NCBI GenBank assembly: GCA_038213375.1
Contig: JBBQTB010000010.1
Location: forward strand, 1 to 64,000
Direction: 5' to 3'
DNA from: JAAUTT01 sp038213375
GTDB lineage: Bacteria; Bacteroidota; Bacteroidia; Bacteroidales; JAAUTT01
Length of the DNA: 64,000 nt
The notes below the pieces were generated by a model, which was given only the letters and a program-made list of their open reading frames with translations, was not told the DNA's origin and searched no databases. Made by a program: the position numbers and the translations under genes. Below are positions 19,282 to 28,730 of the stretch, piece after piece. The stretch's first letter is position 1, and every line of letters starts with the position of its first letter.

Positions 19282-19329
19282 AAGTCGTAAGTCGCGAAAC
19301 AATTAATCTTTACGTACGACTTACGACTT
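19282..19329. terminator. Perfect 13-bp inverted repeat between convergent genes
   Basis: AAGTCGTAAGTCG (19282-19294) and CGACTTACGACTT (19317-19329) are exact reverse complements around a 22-base loop. Each arm is itself a near tandem of AAGTCGT. It lies between the ends of mgsA and the aminotransferase gene, so it probably terminates both. Confidence 0.55.
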
Positions 19330-19351
19330 GATACTTTCGAATTAATTCGAT

Positions 19352-20545
19352 TTATTTCAACTTAGCCAAAACTTCTTTTACCTGTTTAAAAGCTTTGGTA
19401 AGATTTTCATCGGAATTGGCATAGGAAATACGAATACATTTAGGTTCGCCAAATGCGTCGCCCGGAACAGTGGCAACAAATGCTTTGTCGAGCAGATAAA
19501 TACAAAAATCCATATCTGTTTTGATCGTTATGGTTCCATCGCTTTTGCCATAATAATAGCTAACATCCGGGAATACGTAAAAGGCGCCTTCAGGCACATT
19601 GCATTTGAATCCGGGAATTTCCTTCATCAGACCCAACACCAAATTTCTGCGCCGTTTAAACGCATTATTCATTTCATAAGTATAGGTTTTTTCTGAGGTG
19701 AGGGCAGTTAAAGCAGCACGCTGAGCAATGGTTGACGCGTTGGTAGTCATTTGTCCCTGAAGCTTGGAACAAGCCTTTGTTAACCAAATAGGTGCAGCCA
19801 TATAACCAATACGGTAACCGGTCATTGCATAGGCTTTCGAAACTCCGTTAATAATGATGCAACGTTCCTTTATCTCAGGAAATTCTGCTACTGAAACATG
19901 TGTTCCTACAAAGTTGATATGTTCGTAAATCTCGTCTGAAATCACAAAAACCTGTGGATGTTTCATCAACACGTCAACCAGGGCCTTCATTTCTTGTTTG
20001 TTGTAAAGACTACCCGTAGGATTTGATGGAGAGCAAAGCATCAACGCTTTTGTCCTCGAAGTAATTGCCTTTTCGAGCTGAGCCGGAGTAATTTTATAAT
20101 TGTTTTCGAGTGTGGTAGCAAGAATTACATTCGTTCCCTGTGCTAGTTTCACTAATTCGGCATAGCTAACCCAGTAAGGAGCCGGAATAATTACTTCGTC
20201 GCCTTCGTCAATCAAACACAGAATGGCGTTTGCCAGTGAATGTTTAGCTCCGTTTGAAACTATAATTTGTTCGGGTTTATAATCGAGATTATTTTCGTTT
20301 TTAAACTTGGCGGAAATGGCTTTTAAAAGATCGGGATAACCATTTACTGCCGAATAAAAGGAGTAATTTTCGTCAACTGCCCTTTTAGCTGCCTCTTTCA
20401 CATGAGGTGGGGTAAAAAAATCAGGTTCACCAACGGTAAGGTTGATGACATCGACGCCTTGAGCCTGCAAGTCCTTGCTTTTTTGGTTCATGGCAATTGT
20501 TTGAGATTCGCTCAAACTGTTAATTCTTTTTGAAAGATGTTCCAT
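19352..20545 (-). CDS. Aspartate aminotransferase-type PLP enzyme (class I/II)
   Basis: A 397-residue fold-type I aminotransferase. Visible are NLTVGEPDFFTPPHVKEAA near 34, YSAVNGYPDLLKAIS, the SNGAKHSLANA cofactor-phosphate segment near 98, SPSNPTGSLYN near 172 with the family Asn, ISDEIYEHINF near 203 (Asp and Tyr contacts), and INGVSKAYAMTGYRIGYMAA near 232 with the Schiff-base Lys. The subgroup looks like the AspC-type enzyme of Bacteroidota, transferring amino groups between aspartate and 2-oxoglutarate; related family members use other amino acids. Monocistronic, with convergent mgsA downstream and a divergent gene upstream. Confidence 0.9.
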   Translation of the reverse strand: MEHLSKRINSLSESQTIAMNQKSKDLQAQGVDVINLTVGEPDFFTPPHVKEAAKRAVDENYSFYSAVNGYPDLLKAISAKFKNENNLDYKPEQIIVSNGAKHSLANAILCLIDEGDEVIIPAPYWVSYAELVKLAQGTNVILATTLENNYKITPAQLEKAITSRTKALMLCSPSNPTGSLYNKQEMKALVDVLMKHPQVFVISDEIYEHINFVGTHVSVAEFPEIKERCIIINGVSKAYAMTGYRIGYMAAPIWLTKACSKLQGQMTTNASTIAQRAALTALTSEKTYTYEMNNAFKRRRNLVLGLMKEIPGFKCNVPEGAFYVFPDVSYYYGKSDGTITIKTDMDFCIYLLDKAFVATVPGDAFGEPKCIRISYANSDENLTKAFKQVKEVLAKLK

Positions 20546-20654
20546 AGAATCAAATTTATCTTTATTCTTCGTTTTTATCGCTTAAAATTACGGTTTTTAT
20601 ATAATAGTTAATGAATAATTTCGTTGATTTGTGTAAATAATTTGATATTTAATC

Positions 20655-21167
20655 ATGCTTGACGTCCTGAAATACACCATTCCATCGTTGGTTCTTTTTC
20701 TTACCGTATTTTATATCCTTCATTCTTACTTTGAGGACAATGAAAAGAAACGACAAATTAAAACAGCATTAAAAAACAGAAAACTGATCACGCCACTGCG
20801 TCTTCAGGCTTACGAGCGCATTGTTCTTCTGCTGGAACGTATTTCACCAGAATCGTTAATTATGCGCGTAAGTGTAACTGGAATGACCAGCAAAAAGTTG
20901 CAAACGGAAATGCTCAGTTCTGTGCGTGCCGAATTTGAACACAATCTATCGCAACAACTTTATGTATCGAACGAAGCCTGGGAAATGATTAAGAGTGCCC
21001 GTTCCAATACCACTAGACTGATTAATACTGCAGCGGATAAGGTGCCAGCCGATTCTCAGTCAATGCATTTAAGCACCACTATCCTCGAAATGGTGATGGA
21101 GATGGATAAAACACCTTCAGCCAATGCGATCGATTTTCTAAAGAAAGAAGTTCAGAAGTTGTTTTAA
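20655..21167 (+). CDS. Small membrane-anchored Bacteroidota protein (DUF7935-like)
   Basis: The 170-residue protein has one N-terminal hydrophobic helix (about 8-26, TIPSLVLFLTVFYILHSYF) and then a charged helical region, including ITPLRLQAYERIVLLLERIS near 45-64 and VRAEFEHNLSQQLYVSNEAW near 91-110. Proteins of this shape are common in Bacteroidota with no known role. The soluble part would face the cytoplasm. It is alone between two divergent or convergent units and gives no functional context. Confidence 0.75.
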   Translation: MLDVLKYTIPSLVLFLTVFYILHSYFEDNEKKRQIKTALKNRKLITPLRLQAYERIVLLLERISPESLIMRVSVTGMTSKKLQTEMLSSVRAEFEHNLSQQLYVSNEAWEMIKSARSNTTRLINTAADKVPADSQSMHLSTTILEMVMEMDKTPSANAIDFLKKEVQKLF

Positions 21168-21255
21168 CGATACTGAGTGATTTGTAGCATTTTTCAGCAG
21201 ATCGGCGACGTCGGACAAGTAAGGTTAAAATCTGGTGTTATGAAACTATAACATT

Positions 21256-22101
21256 CTAGTAACCAGCCCAATTCGAAAAATCATAGTTTTTATAAGCATC
21301 ACATTTTGAGCATAAAAGAATTTTGTCGCGTTCGCCCCGGCTCAGATATTCGCGATATTTCTGATTGGTTTCGCCAAGCCAGATTTCTTCAACCGTATTT
21401 TGGGTTACATTGCCCACAATGCCTCTGCCAAAGGCATCCCAACAACAAAGGGTAGCATTACCATCTGTCATAAAAAACATTTCGTCACTAATTTTTAGAC
21501 ATGGTGCTCTGTGAGGTTCATTTTGACCGGTCCACGGCCAATCATAAAGTGGAGTTACGGTTGCTTTATTCACAAATTTGCTCCAATACTCTACAAAATC
21601 CTTGTGTTCATGACGATTTTCATCGAGATCAATGATCCTCACCTCAATGAAGGTATCGCTTTTTTGTCGGTTTCTCTCATCAATAAAACGGTGTATGTTT
21701 TCAACAATCTTCTCGAACTTTCCACCCCTGCCACTTGCTTTGAATGATTCAGCGGTATGACCATCCAAACTAAACCTTACCCAATCGATATTTGAAGCAA
21801 TAAGAGCCTCAACATCAGTTTTTACAGCCAGATTTCCATTGGAATTGAATTCCACCTTTGCCGTGGGGTCTTCCTTTATATAACGGACAATTTCCGGCAT
21901 CCGCGGGTCAATCAATGGTTCATTGATCATAAATGGCCGGTATATAATGCCTTTACCACGACTTTCATCAATAATTTTCTTCCAAACCCAATCCTCCATA
22001 TAATTTGGACCACGTTCCATTTCTTCATGAGGACAGAACACACATTTACTGTTACATACGACCGATGTTTCAATCTGTATGTATTTAGGAAATAAAATCA
22101 T
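21256..22101 (-). CDS. Radical SAM/SPASM protein
   Basis: The 281-residue protein has a radical SAM cluster motif CNSKCVFC near residue 16 (CxxxCxxC), the FNSNGNLA strand and a C-terminal SPASM-like cysteine set (ATLCCWDAFG, then ILLCSKCDAY) that would hold a second iron-sulfur cluster. Its target is unknown; such proteins often modify peptides or act in surface-glycan clusters. It overlaps the waaA gene by 17 bases, so the two are translationally coupled, which suggests a link to lipopolysaccharide formation. Confidence 0.85.
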   Translation of the reverse strand: MILFPKYIQIETSVVCNSKCVFCPHEEMERGPNYMEDWVWKKIIDESRGKGIIYRPFMINEPLIDPRMPEIVRYIKEDPTAKVEFNSNGNLAVKTDVEALIASNIDWVRFSLDGHTAESFKASGRGGKFEKIVENIHRFIDERNRQKSDTFIEVRIIDLDENRHEHKDFVEYWSKFVNKATVTPLYDWPWTGQNEPHRAPCLKISDEMFFMTDGNATLCCWDAFGRGIVGNVTQNTVEEIWLGETNQKYREYLSRGERDKILLCSKCDAYKNYDFSNWAGY

Positions 22102-23386
22102 AGGTTTCTTTTAATTTTTTAATGATTATTAGGGTTGCCCCTATGTTTTGTTCAATTAAATTCTTTGCCTTGTTACCTGTTTCAACTCTATCAGTTTCAT
22201 TGCTTACAAACCGATCTAAAAGTGTTTCGAGTTCCATTGAGTTTGAGCCACTAAAAGCAAAGCCTTTATGAATTAACTCAATTGCTTCGAAAGAATTGTG
22301 ATACTCCGGACCAAACACAACAGGCTGACCAAATACCGCGGGTTCCATCACATTATGAACCCCCGAACTAAAACTCCCACCTACATAAGCCAATTGTGTT
22401 TGCTTGTATATGCGGGCCAACATTCCAATAGTATTAATAATGGCCACACGTTTTGTAGTCCCGCCAGCCTTTTCAAATGAAGTATAACGCTCGCTTTCTA
22501 TTCCGGCACTACTCAGTCTATTTTCAATATCGGATATATGAGTTTCATGAAGTTCGTGAGGAACAAGTATCAATTTAAGATAGTTGTACTTTTTATAAAG
22601 GTTAATAATTGCAGGCAGTAAGTGCTTTTCGTCAGCCGGCCAAATACTACCTGTAATTAGCTTGACGCCAGAGCTGTCCTTGAAAATAGCTACCTCTCCT
22701 GTGGCCCTTACCTTTTGTGCCTTGTTAAATACCTGATCGAACCGGGTATCTCCGGCAACTACCATTCGTTCGGGATAAGGGAAAACCTGTAAAAACCGGT
22801 TTCGGTCTATTAATGAAATTGGAAAAATTAACGAAATATTTTTATAAACAAACCAGTTTAATATTTTTGACATTCCTTTGTCCCGACCTGAGTTTGACGA
22901 CAGAGTGGCGGCTGTTAACACTACCGGAACATCCATTTTACCAGCTATATGAAGGTGTGCCGGCCAGATATCAAATTTCGAAATCACCCACAAATCGGGC
23001 TTAACAATTTGGATAAATCGCCTCGCGTTCGCAAACGAATCTATAGGAAGATATGTTTTAAAATCCACGTTGTGATGGCGTTTCACATAATTATATCCCG
23101 AAGGTGAAAAAAAGCTAACCAACACAAAAATATCGGGTCGGCCGGCTTTTATTTCATCAATAATTGGGACAGCCTGCTCCCATTCACCAACTGAAGTGCA
23201 ATGAAACCAAATTCGTTTTTGATCAGGCTTAACCAGAGATAAACGTTCGCTAAGATTAAGAAAAAGGTTCTTTCGTCCGTCTCTACCAAGCTTCATCTTG
23301 ACATTAAAAAAGCTACCTGTAAAAAAACCGAATTTGAAAACTGGTATAAAAATAAAGTTGTACAGGATAATAATCAGTTTCCCCAT
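22085..23386 (-). CDS. waaA: 3-deoxy-D-manno-octulosonic acid (KDO) transferase
   Basis: WaaA adds KDO from CMP-KDO to the lipid A precursor at the inner membrane. The 433 residues begin with a hydrophobic anchor (LIIILYNFIFIPVFKFGFF) and contain RIWFHCTSVGEWEQAVPII with the family's acceptor-side Glu, VSFFSPSGYNY, KFDIWPAHL, and the C-terminal donor-site segments TGSIWPADEKHL, LVPHELHE and AYVGGSFSSGVHNVMEPAVFGQPVVFGP. It lies in the order msbA, GT9, waaA, radical SAM, all on the minus strand, an LPS-building block. Confidence 0.95.
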   Translation of the reverse strand: MGKLIIILYNFIFIPVFKFGFFTGSFFNVKMKLGRDGRKNLFLNLSERLSLVKPDQKRIWFHCTSVGEWEQAVPIIDEIKAGRPDIFVLVSFFSPSGYNYVKRHHNVDFKTYLPIDSFANARRFIQIVKPDLWVISKFDIWPAHLHIAGKMDVPVVLTAATLSSNSGRDKGMSKILNWFVYKNISLIFPISLIDRNRFLQVFPYPERMVVAGDTRFDQVFNKAQKVRATGEVAIFKDSSGVKLITGSIWPADEKHLLPAIINLYKKYNYLKLILVPHELHETHISDIENRLSSAGIESERYTSFEKAGGTTKRVAIINTIGMLARIYKQTQLAYVGGSFSSGVHNVMEPAVFGQPVVFGPEYHNSFEAIELIHKGFAFSGSNSMELETLLDRFVSNETDRVETGNKAKNLIEQNIGATLIIIKKLKETYDFIS

Positions 23387-23394
23387 TGTAAAAT

Positions 23395-24348
23395 TTAATT
23401 TGGAATAGATAGAAATTTCATAGCTGCTTTTTCTAAATCATCAACCTGTATTTCAGTCATGCAGCGAAAATGTTTTTTAGGACAATAATTTAAACCATTA
23501 TGAGTGCAAGGTCTGCAAGATACCATTTTTTCGACAACCACACTTTTTTCGGGAAGCGGAAAATACCCCAATTCTTTGGTTGTAGGTCCGAAAATGGCTA
23601 CAACAGGAGTTTTTTGCGACTGAGCCATGTGCATCATGCCGGAATCGTTCGTAATTGCCAATGACGCCATTTTAAGAAAAGCGGCCGATTGCAGAAGTGA
23701 AAATTGTCCTGCGAAACTAAAACACCTGTTTATCATAAAGTTAATAATACTTTCACACAAATCTACATCCTTTTGACCTCCATGAAAAAAAACAAGAAAT
23801 CCTTTTTCTATCAATCGATCTGCTAATTGCGCAAACCTTTCCGGAAGCCATTGTTTATTGGAAAAACTGGCACCTGGACAAATTACAACCATTTTTTCAT
23901 CTATACGGCAACCTGCATTAGATAAAACTATATTTACTTTCTCCAAATCGTCATACGTAAAATTTACTTCGGTGCCAATGTGATCATAAATTACTCCAAA
24001 ATTTTTAACCGCTTCAAAATAACGAAGATATACCGGTTGAATATTTTTATAAAGATTGATTCCAAACTTCACCAGAAGAGTCCGACGAAAAATGTATTTT
24101 GAATAGGTTGATGAACTGGCTTGTGATGAAAATTTAAGAATCGTACTTCGTATGTTTTTATGGATATCAACAATATGATCATAACCGGCATTTCTGATGA
24201 TGTCTTTTACCGGATCCATTCCCAATTCTTTGTCAAACACTAATAGATTATTAATATGAGGGTTATTTTGTAACAGTTGGGCAAACTGCTTTTTAACCAC
24301 AAAATCGATTTGAGCATTCGGAAATGCTTGTCGAAGTGCCCGTAACAA
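23395..24348 (-). CDS. GT9 heptosyltransferase-family glycosyltransferase (start codon unclear)
   Basis: The protein matches GT9 ADP-heptose:LPS transferases: VICPGASFSNKQWLPERFAQL, FFHGGQKDVDLCESI and ITNDSGMMHMAQSQKTPVVA, followed by FGPTTKELGYFPL. The first usual start codon is a TTG at 24348, but the family's nucleotide-fold opening KILIIRLSSIGDIIIATP is encoded in the same frame just upstream, up to a stop at 24424-24426. No ATG, GTG or TTG occurs in that stretch; ATC at 24415-24417 or ATA at 24397-24399 would have to serve. The true gene therefore probably runs to about 24399-24417, or its start codon is mutated. Confidence 0.8.
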   Translation of the reverse strand: MLRALRQAFPNAQIDFVVKKQFAQLLQNNPHINNLLVFDKELGMDPVKDIIRNAGYDHIVDIHKNIRSTILKFSSQASSSTYSKYIFRRTLLVKFGINLYKNIQPVYLRYFEAVKNFGVIYDHIGTEVNFTYDDLEKVNIVLSNAGCRIDEKMVVICPGASFSNKQWLPERFAQLADRLIEKGFLVFFHGGQKDVDLCESIINFMINRCFSFAGQFSLLQSAAFLKMASLAITNDSGMMHMAQSQKTPVVAIFGPTTKELGYFPLPEKSVVVEKMVSCRPCTHNGLNYCPKKHFRCMTEIQVDDLEKAAMKFLSIPN

Positions 24349-24442
24349 TGGAGTAGCGATAATAATATCTCCAATGGAACTGAGACGGATAATTAATATT
24401 TTATTTAGTGTTCTGATTACTGGTTAAGGTTAATGGTTACAA

Positions 24443-24513
24443 GTTAGGCTAAGGTTCTGCCTCAGTCGCATTTATCTTTTAAAGGCTTGTGCCTGTTTTA
24501 ATTTGACAGACGA
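24443..24513 (-). repeat. 71-bp structured intergenic repeat, copy 1
   Basis: Read on the minus strand it aligns without gaps to 28731-28801 on the plus strand, about 56 of 71 positions identical by my count. Two short stems are kept in both copies: GGC....GCC in the middle and CTGAGG/CCTTAG near the end. It lies between the GT9 and msbA genes, upstream of the GT9 coding start. Confidence 0.6.
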
Positions 24514-24532
24514 AATTCTTGATAGGTTCTTT

Positions 24533-26359
24533 TCAAAACATTTGCAAATCGTACAACTTCTTATAATAGCCATTTAGTTCTATCAATACATCGTGCTTGC
24601 CACGTTCAACAATACAACCTTCGTGAAGTACGCATATTTCGTCGGCGCTTTTAATGGTAGATAAGCGGTGGGCAATTACTATTGAAGTGCGATTTTTCAT
24701 TAGGTTTGTCAGCGCCTCCTGTACCAGAAATTCCGACTCAGTATCAAGGGCAGAGGTCGCTTCGTCAAGGATAAGAATTGGCGGGTTTTTAAGCACAGCA
24801 CGTGCTATGCTGATGCGTTGTCTTTGGCCTCCCGAAAGTTTAGAGCCCCTATCTCCAATATTAGTTTCATAACCGTTTTCTGTTAATCTTATAAAATCGT
24901 GAGCATTAGCCACTTTAGCAGCGGCAATTACTTCATTTAAGGTTGCCGATTTCACCCCGAATGAAATATTATTAAAAAAAGTATCATTAAACAAAATAGA
25001 TTCCTGATTAACATTACCCATTAAATCGCGTAAATCGACCATTTTATAATCCTTTATAGGAACACCATCAAGTTGAATTTCTCCGTGCTCGACATCGTAG
25101 AACCGCGGAATCAAATCCACCAATGTTGATTTGCCTGACCCGGATTGTCCGACAAGAGCAATAGTCATGCCTTTATTAATTTTCAAATTAATATTTTTCA
25201 GAACTTCATTCTCTGAATATTTAAAAGTAACATCCTTAAATTCAATAGAATCTATAAACTCTTGTTTTGAGATTGCATTAGGTTTATCTTTTATGGATAC
25301 TTCAGCATGTATGATGAAATTAATACGATATATTGATGCTATCCCTTTCTGAATACTGTACCAGGCATTTGAAAGCGATTTGGCAGGAGTGATAATCTGA
25401 GAAAAAACAACCAAAAACGTAATGAATTCGCCGGGTTTTAATGTACTGCTGGAATGAAGAACTTTCGTTCCACCATAGTACATAATAATGACTACTACAA
25501 TTGTGCCCAGAAATTCACTTAAAGGGGTCGAAAGCGACCTCCTGCGGGTAAGTTTGTTTACAATATGAAAATAAGTATCATTAAGGGTACTGAACCTCCC
25601 CGACATCTTTTTCTCAGCATTGAATGCTTTTATGATTCGCAAGCCCGAAAGCGTTTCCTCCACCATAGATATTACCTCACCCATTTTTATCTGCCCTACC
25701 ATCGACTCCTTTTTCAGGTTTTTACCCAGCCAGCCAATAATGCCTCCCCCTATTGGCAGTAAAACTAAAGCAAAAAGTGTTAATTGCGGACTAGTAAATA
25801 GAAGATATGTGAGATAAATAAGTATTGTAAGTGGATCGCGAAAAACCATATCAAGTGAACTCATGATAGAAAACTTTACCTCATGGACGTCGCTGGTCAT
25901 GCGGGAAATGATATCCCCCTTTCGTTCATCCGAGAAATAAGCCATCGGAAGCATTAAAATTTTATCGTATATTTTCTTCTGAAAATCACGTACAACGCCG
26001 TTTATGATTGGCGCCATCCAGTAACTGGCTATATAACTAAATGTCGTTTTAAAAAAAGTGAGCGTAATTAAAAGAAGGCTAACAATAAGTAAAGCTTTTG
26101 CTTCCCCTTGTGTATCAATAATTTGATTTAAAAAATAATATAAATTAGGTTTAAAATTCTCAAAAGTCCAAGGTAGAAGTTTTCCGAGTTTTGCAATTTT
26201 TTCATTCCCCGCAGTTTTAAAAAGAATGTTAAGAAACGGATAAACCATGGCCAGTGAGCCTAATGAAAAAACAACTGATAGTAAATTAAAGCCAATATTA
26301 AATGCAGCATATTTTTTATAAGGAAATATAAATCTAATCAAATTCAAAAAATTACGCAT
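24533..26359 (-). CDS. msbA: MsbA-type lipid ABC exporter, fused membrane and ATPase domains
   Basis: A 608-residue half-transporter. Six membrane helices occupy about residues 15-330 (for example IGFNLLSVVFSLGSLAMVY and LIVSLLLITLTFFKTTF), with coupling-helix region GDIISRMTSDVHEVK. The ATPase domain has Walker A GQSGSGKST near 407, Q-loop QESILFND, signature LSGGQRQR near 510, Walker B ILILDEATSALD and H-loop IAHRLST. By neighbourhood (GT9, waaA) it most likely flips lipid A-core across the inner membrane. It leads the LPS block on this strand, 184 bases before the GT9 coding start. Confidence 0.9.
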   Translation of the reverse strand: MRNFLNLIRFIFPYKKYAAFNIGFNLLSVVFSLGSLAMVYPFLNILFKTAGNEKIAKLGKLLPWTFENFKPNLYYFLNQIIDTQGEAKALLIVSLLLITLTFFKTTFSYIASYWMAPIINGVVRDFQKKIYDKILMLPMAYFSDERKGDIISRMTSDVHEVKFSIMSSLDMVFRDPLTILIYLTYLLFTSPQLTLFALVLLPIGGGIIGWLGKNLKKESMVGQIKMGEVISMVEETLSGLRIIKAFNAEKKMSGRFSTLNDTYFHIVNKLTRRRSLSTPLSEFLGTIVVVIIMYYGGTKVLHSSSTLKPGEFITFLVVFSQIITPAKSLSNAWYSIQKGIASIYRINFIIHAEVSIKDKPNAISKQEFIDSIEFKDVTFKYSENEVLKNINLKINKGMTIALVGQSGSGKSTLVDLIPRFYDVEHGEIQLDGVPIKDYKMVDLRDLMGNVNQESILFNDTFFNNISFGVKSATLNEVIAAAKVANAHDFIRLTENGYETNIGDRGSKLSGGQRQRISIARAVLKNPPILILDEATSALDTESEFLVQEALTNLMKNRTSIVIAHRLSTIKSADEICVLHEGCIVERGKHDVLIELNGYYKKLYDLQMF

Positions 26360-26439
26360 GGAAAACTTCTAAATTATATTTGGGAAAACTTCTTTTTTGA
26401 ATAATTTTGCAAACTTACTAAAAATTCATTTATACTTCC

Positions 26440-27267
26440 ATGATCAGTATAATTACCGCAATTTATAATCAGATATCCATGAACAGATTGTTTCTCGAAT
26501 ATTTGAATCGCTACACCTATAATAAATTCGAACTTATCATTATTGATAATGGTTCCAAAGATGGAAGCGCTGATTTTTTTGAGAAAAACGGAGCGATAGT
26601 AATCCGTAACGAAGCTAACTATTCATACCCTCATTGTATGAACCAGGGAATAGCTAAAGCAACATATGATAATCTTGTTTTTTTGAACAACGATCTGTTG
26701 GTGTCAAAAGATTGGGATGAAAAGGCTCTGAAAATCATGAATTTGCATGATCTTGAAATTGCAACATGTTGTGCAACAGATAGAGTAGAATCCAACGAAG
26801 CTACTTATCGAAGTCAAAAGAAATGGAAATATACACGCAATCCATTGCTATTTCTATTTGGGCCAAGGTATTATAACCTAAAGCTAATGCATTATCTTAA
26901 TTATGGAAATTGGGATGTTTACACGAAGAAAAGATATCAATTATTCGGAAATAAGATAAAAGAAGGTATAGCGGGATCGAACGTATTTATGAAACGTTCT
27001 GCTTTGGATAAAATTGGACTGTGGGATCCCAGGATACAAAGCGCTGATTTTGATATTTTTATCAGAGCTAAGCTTCGAAGCATTGAAGTGGGAGATATAA
27101 AGCCAGTTAATTTAATTCTTGGAATATATTTTCACCATTTTATAAGACTTACAGTAAAAAGTAAATATCCTCCTTTTAAAGATTTAACAAATATTATTTC
27201 CATCGAAGAAAAGTGGGATGAAGGAATCAACCTAATACTGGAAGAAAGTGGCATGAAAATCCATTAA
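26440..27267 (+). CDS. GT2-family glycosyltransferase
   Basis: The 275-residue enzyme has a GT-A fold: SIITAIYNQISMNRLFLEYL at the start, ELIIIDNGSKDGSADFFEK near 32, a FLNNDLLVSKDWDEKA metal-binding region (NND in place of the usual DxD) near 81, and AGSNVFMKRSALDKIGLWDP near 178. It probably adds sugars to a surface glycan in the cytoplasm. It is divergent from msbA by 80 bases and its stop codon overlaps that of the convergent purB. Confidence 0.87.
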   Translation: MISIITAIYNQISMNRLFLEYLNRYTYNKFELIIIDNGSKDGSADFFEKNGAIVIRNEANYSYPHCMNQGIAKATYDNLVFLNNDLLVSKDWDEKALKIMNLHDLEIATCCATDRVESNEATYRSQKKWKYTRNPLLFLFGPRYYNLKLMHYLNYGNWDVYTKKRYQLFGNKIKEGIAGSNVFMKRSALDKIGLWDPRIQSADFDIFIRAKLRSIEVGDIKPVNLILGIYFHHFIRLTVKSKYPPFKDLTNIISIEEKWDEGINLILEESGMKIH

Positions 27268-28610
27268 AATATCCCCGTGTATGTTTGAGGTGTAATTCTA
27301 TGCAATTCAGCCTTTACCGTCTCACTTACCTTTAGGGAATCTATGAACTGGTTGATGATCTCGTTGGTCATTTTAAGATTTGTGCGGGTAAGCTCTTTTA
27401 ATGCCTCATAAGGATTAGGATATCCTTCGCGCCTAAGAATAGTCTGTATTCCTTCGGCAACCACACTCCAGTTTTTTTCCAGATCATGGTTTATGGCATC
27501 GAAATTTACAATAAGTTTATCAAGGCCTTTCTGCAATGATTTAAAAGCTAATATAGTATGAGCCAGCGGAACACCTATATTTCGTAAAACAGTGGAATCG
27601 GTAAGGTCACGCTGAAGCCTTGATATAGGCAATTTTGCTGAAAGATGCTCGAATATGGCGTTCGCCATTCCAAGGTTACCTTCGGAATTTTCAAAATCAA
27701 TAGGATTTACCTTATGCGGCATGGCTGAAGAACCAACTTCGTCCTTATTTATTTTTTGCTTAAAATATTCCATCGAAACATAGGTCCAAACATCTCGATT
27801 TAGATCGATAAGAATGGTATTGATACGTTTCATGGCATCGAACAATGCCGCCATGTTATCGTAATGTTCTATTTGCGTTGTTGTCTGACTGCGATCGAGA
27901 CCTAGAATTCCATTCACAAAGGCATTCCCAAATGCCACCCAATCAATTTCAGGATAAGCGATAACATGGGCATTAAAATTACCTGTAGCGCCACCGAATT
28001 TGGCGGAAAAAGGTATTGTAACAAGCTGAACCATTTGCTTTTTCAATCTCTCAACAAAAACAAAAATCTCCTTTCCAAGCTTTGTAGGAGAAGCTGGTTG
28101 TCCGTGAGTATGAGCCAACAATGGAATGTTTTGCCATTCAACCGAAAACGATTCAAGTTTTTCAATCAGTTTTTCCAAAATAGGCAAATATACTTCCTGA
28201 ACGGCAACTTTAAGAGAATATGGAACAGCAGTATTGTTAATGTCCTGCGAGGTCAATCCAAAATGAATAAACTCCTTGCTTGAGGAGAGTCCAAGTTGAA
28301 TAAACTTTTCTTTGATAAAATATTCAACAGCTTTAACGTCATGATTGGTTATTTTCTCAATATCTTTAATCCTCTGTGTTTCTTCAATTGTAAAATCTTT
28401 GTAGATTGATCGTAACTGCTCATAATTATCTTTACTGATCTGTTTAAGTTGTGGTAATGGCAATTCAGCCAAAGCAATAAAATATTCAATTTCAACAAAC
28501 ACACGATATCTGATCAAGGCATACTCCGAAAAATAAATTGCCAGCTCATCAACTTTTGACCGATACCTTCCATCGATGGGCGATATCGCCGTTAACATCG
28601 TAATCTCCAT
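27264..28610 (-). CDS. purB: Adenylosuccinate lyase
   Basis: PurB acts twice in purine synthesis, splitting SAICAR and adenylosuccinate to release fumarate. The 448 residues follow the E. coli type: the N-terminus TAISPIDGRYRSKVDELA, HFGLTSQDINNTA with the catalytic His/Ser area, HTHGQPASPT near 167, and the flexible signature loop GSSAMPHKVNPIDFENSEGN near 296-315. The start could be the first ATG or the one at 28598; the first matches the E. coli layout better. A TAACTTTG box 27 bases upstream may be the -7 element. Confidence 0.96.
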   Translation of the reverse strand: MEITMLTAISPIDGRYRSKVDELAIYFSEYALIRYRVFVEIEYFIALAELPLPQLKQISKDNYEQLRSIYKDFTIEETQRIKDIEKITNHDVKAVEYFIKEKFIQLGLSSSKEFIHFGLTSQDINNTAVPYSLKVAVQEVYLPILEKLIEKLESFSVEWQNIPLLAHTHGQPASPTKLGKEIFVFVERLKKQMVQLVTIPFSAKFGGATGNFNAHVIAYPEIDWVAFGNAFVNGILGLDRSQTTTQIEHYDNMAALFDAMKRINTILIDLNRDVWTYVSMEYFKQKINKDEVGSSAMPHKVNPIDFENSEGNLGMANAIFEHLSAKLPISRLQRDLTDSTVLRNIGVPLAHTILAFKSLQKGLDKLIVNFDAINHDLEKNWSVVAEGIQTILRREGYPNPYEALKELTRTNLKMTNEIINQFIDSLKVSETVKAELHRITPQTYTGIF

Positions 28611-28636
28611 ACTATTTTTACTTTTAAAAAACGGTG

Positions 28637-28644
28637 CAAAGTTA
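28637..28644 (-). promoter_or_regulatory. Candidate -7 box of purB
   Basis: On the minus strand the sequence reads TAACTTTG, matching TAnnTTTG, 27 bases before the purB start. No TTG was seen at the matching upstream distance, so support is partial. Confidence 0.35.
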
Positions 28645-28730
28645 TAAAAAAATTAAGGTTTTTTTTCTTAGAAACTGTATATTTGAGCTAATAAAAAGAG
28701 CCAAGAACTCTGTTCAGACGAGGTTCTGCC

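Noticed and set aside
20551..20558. TAAATTTG on the minus strand as promoter of the aminotransferase gene
   Set aside because: It is only 6 bases from the start codon, too close for a normal transcript leader.
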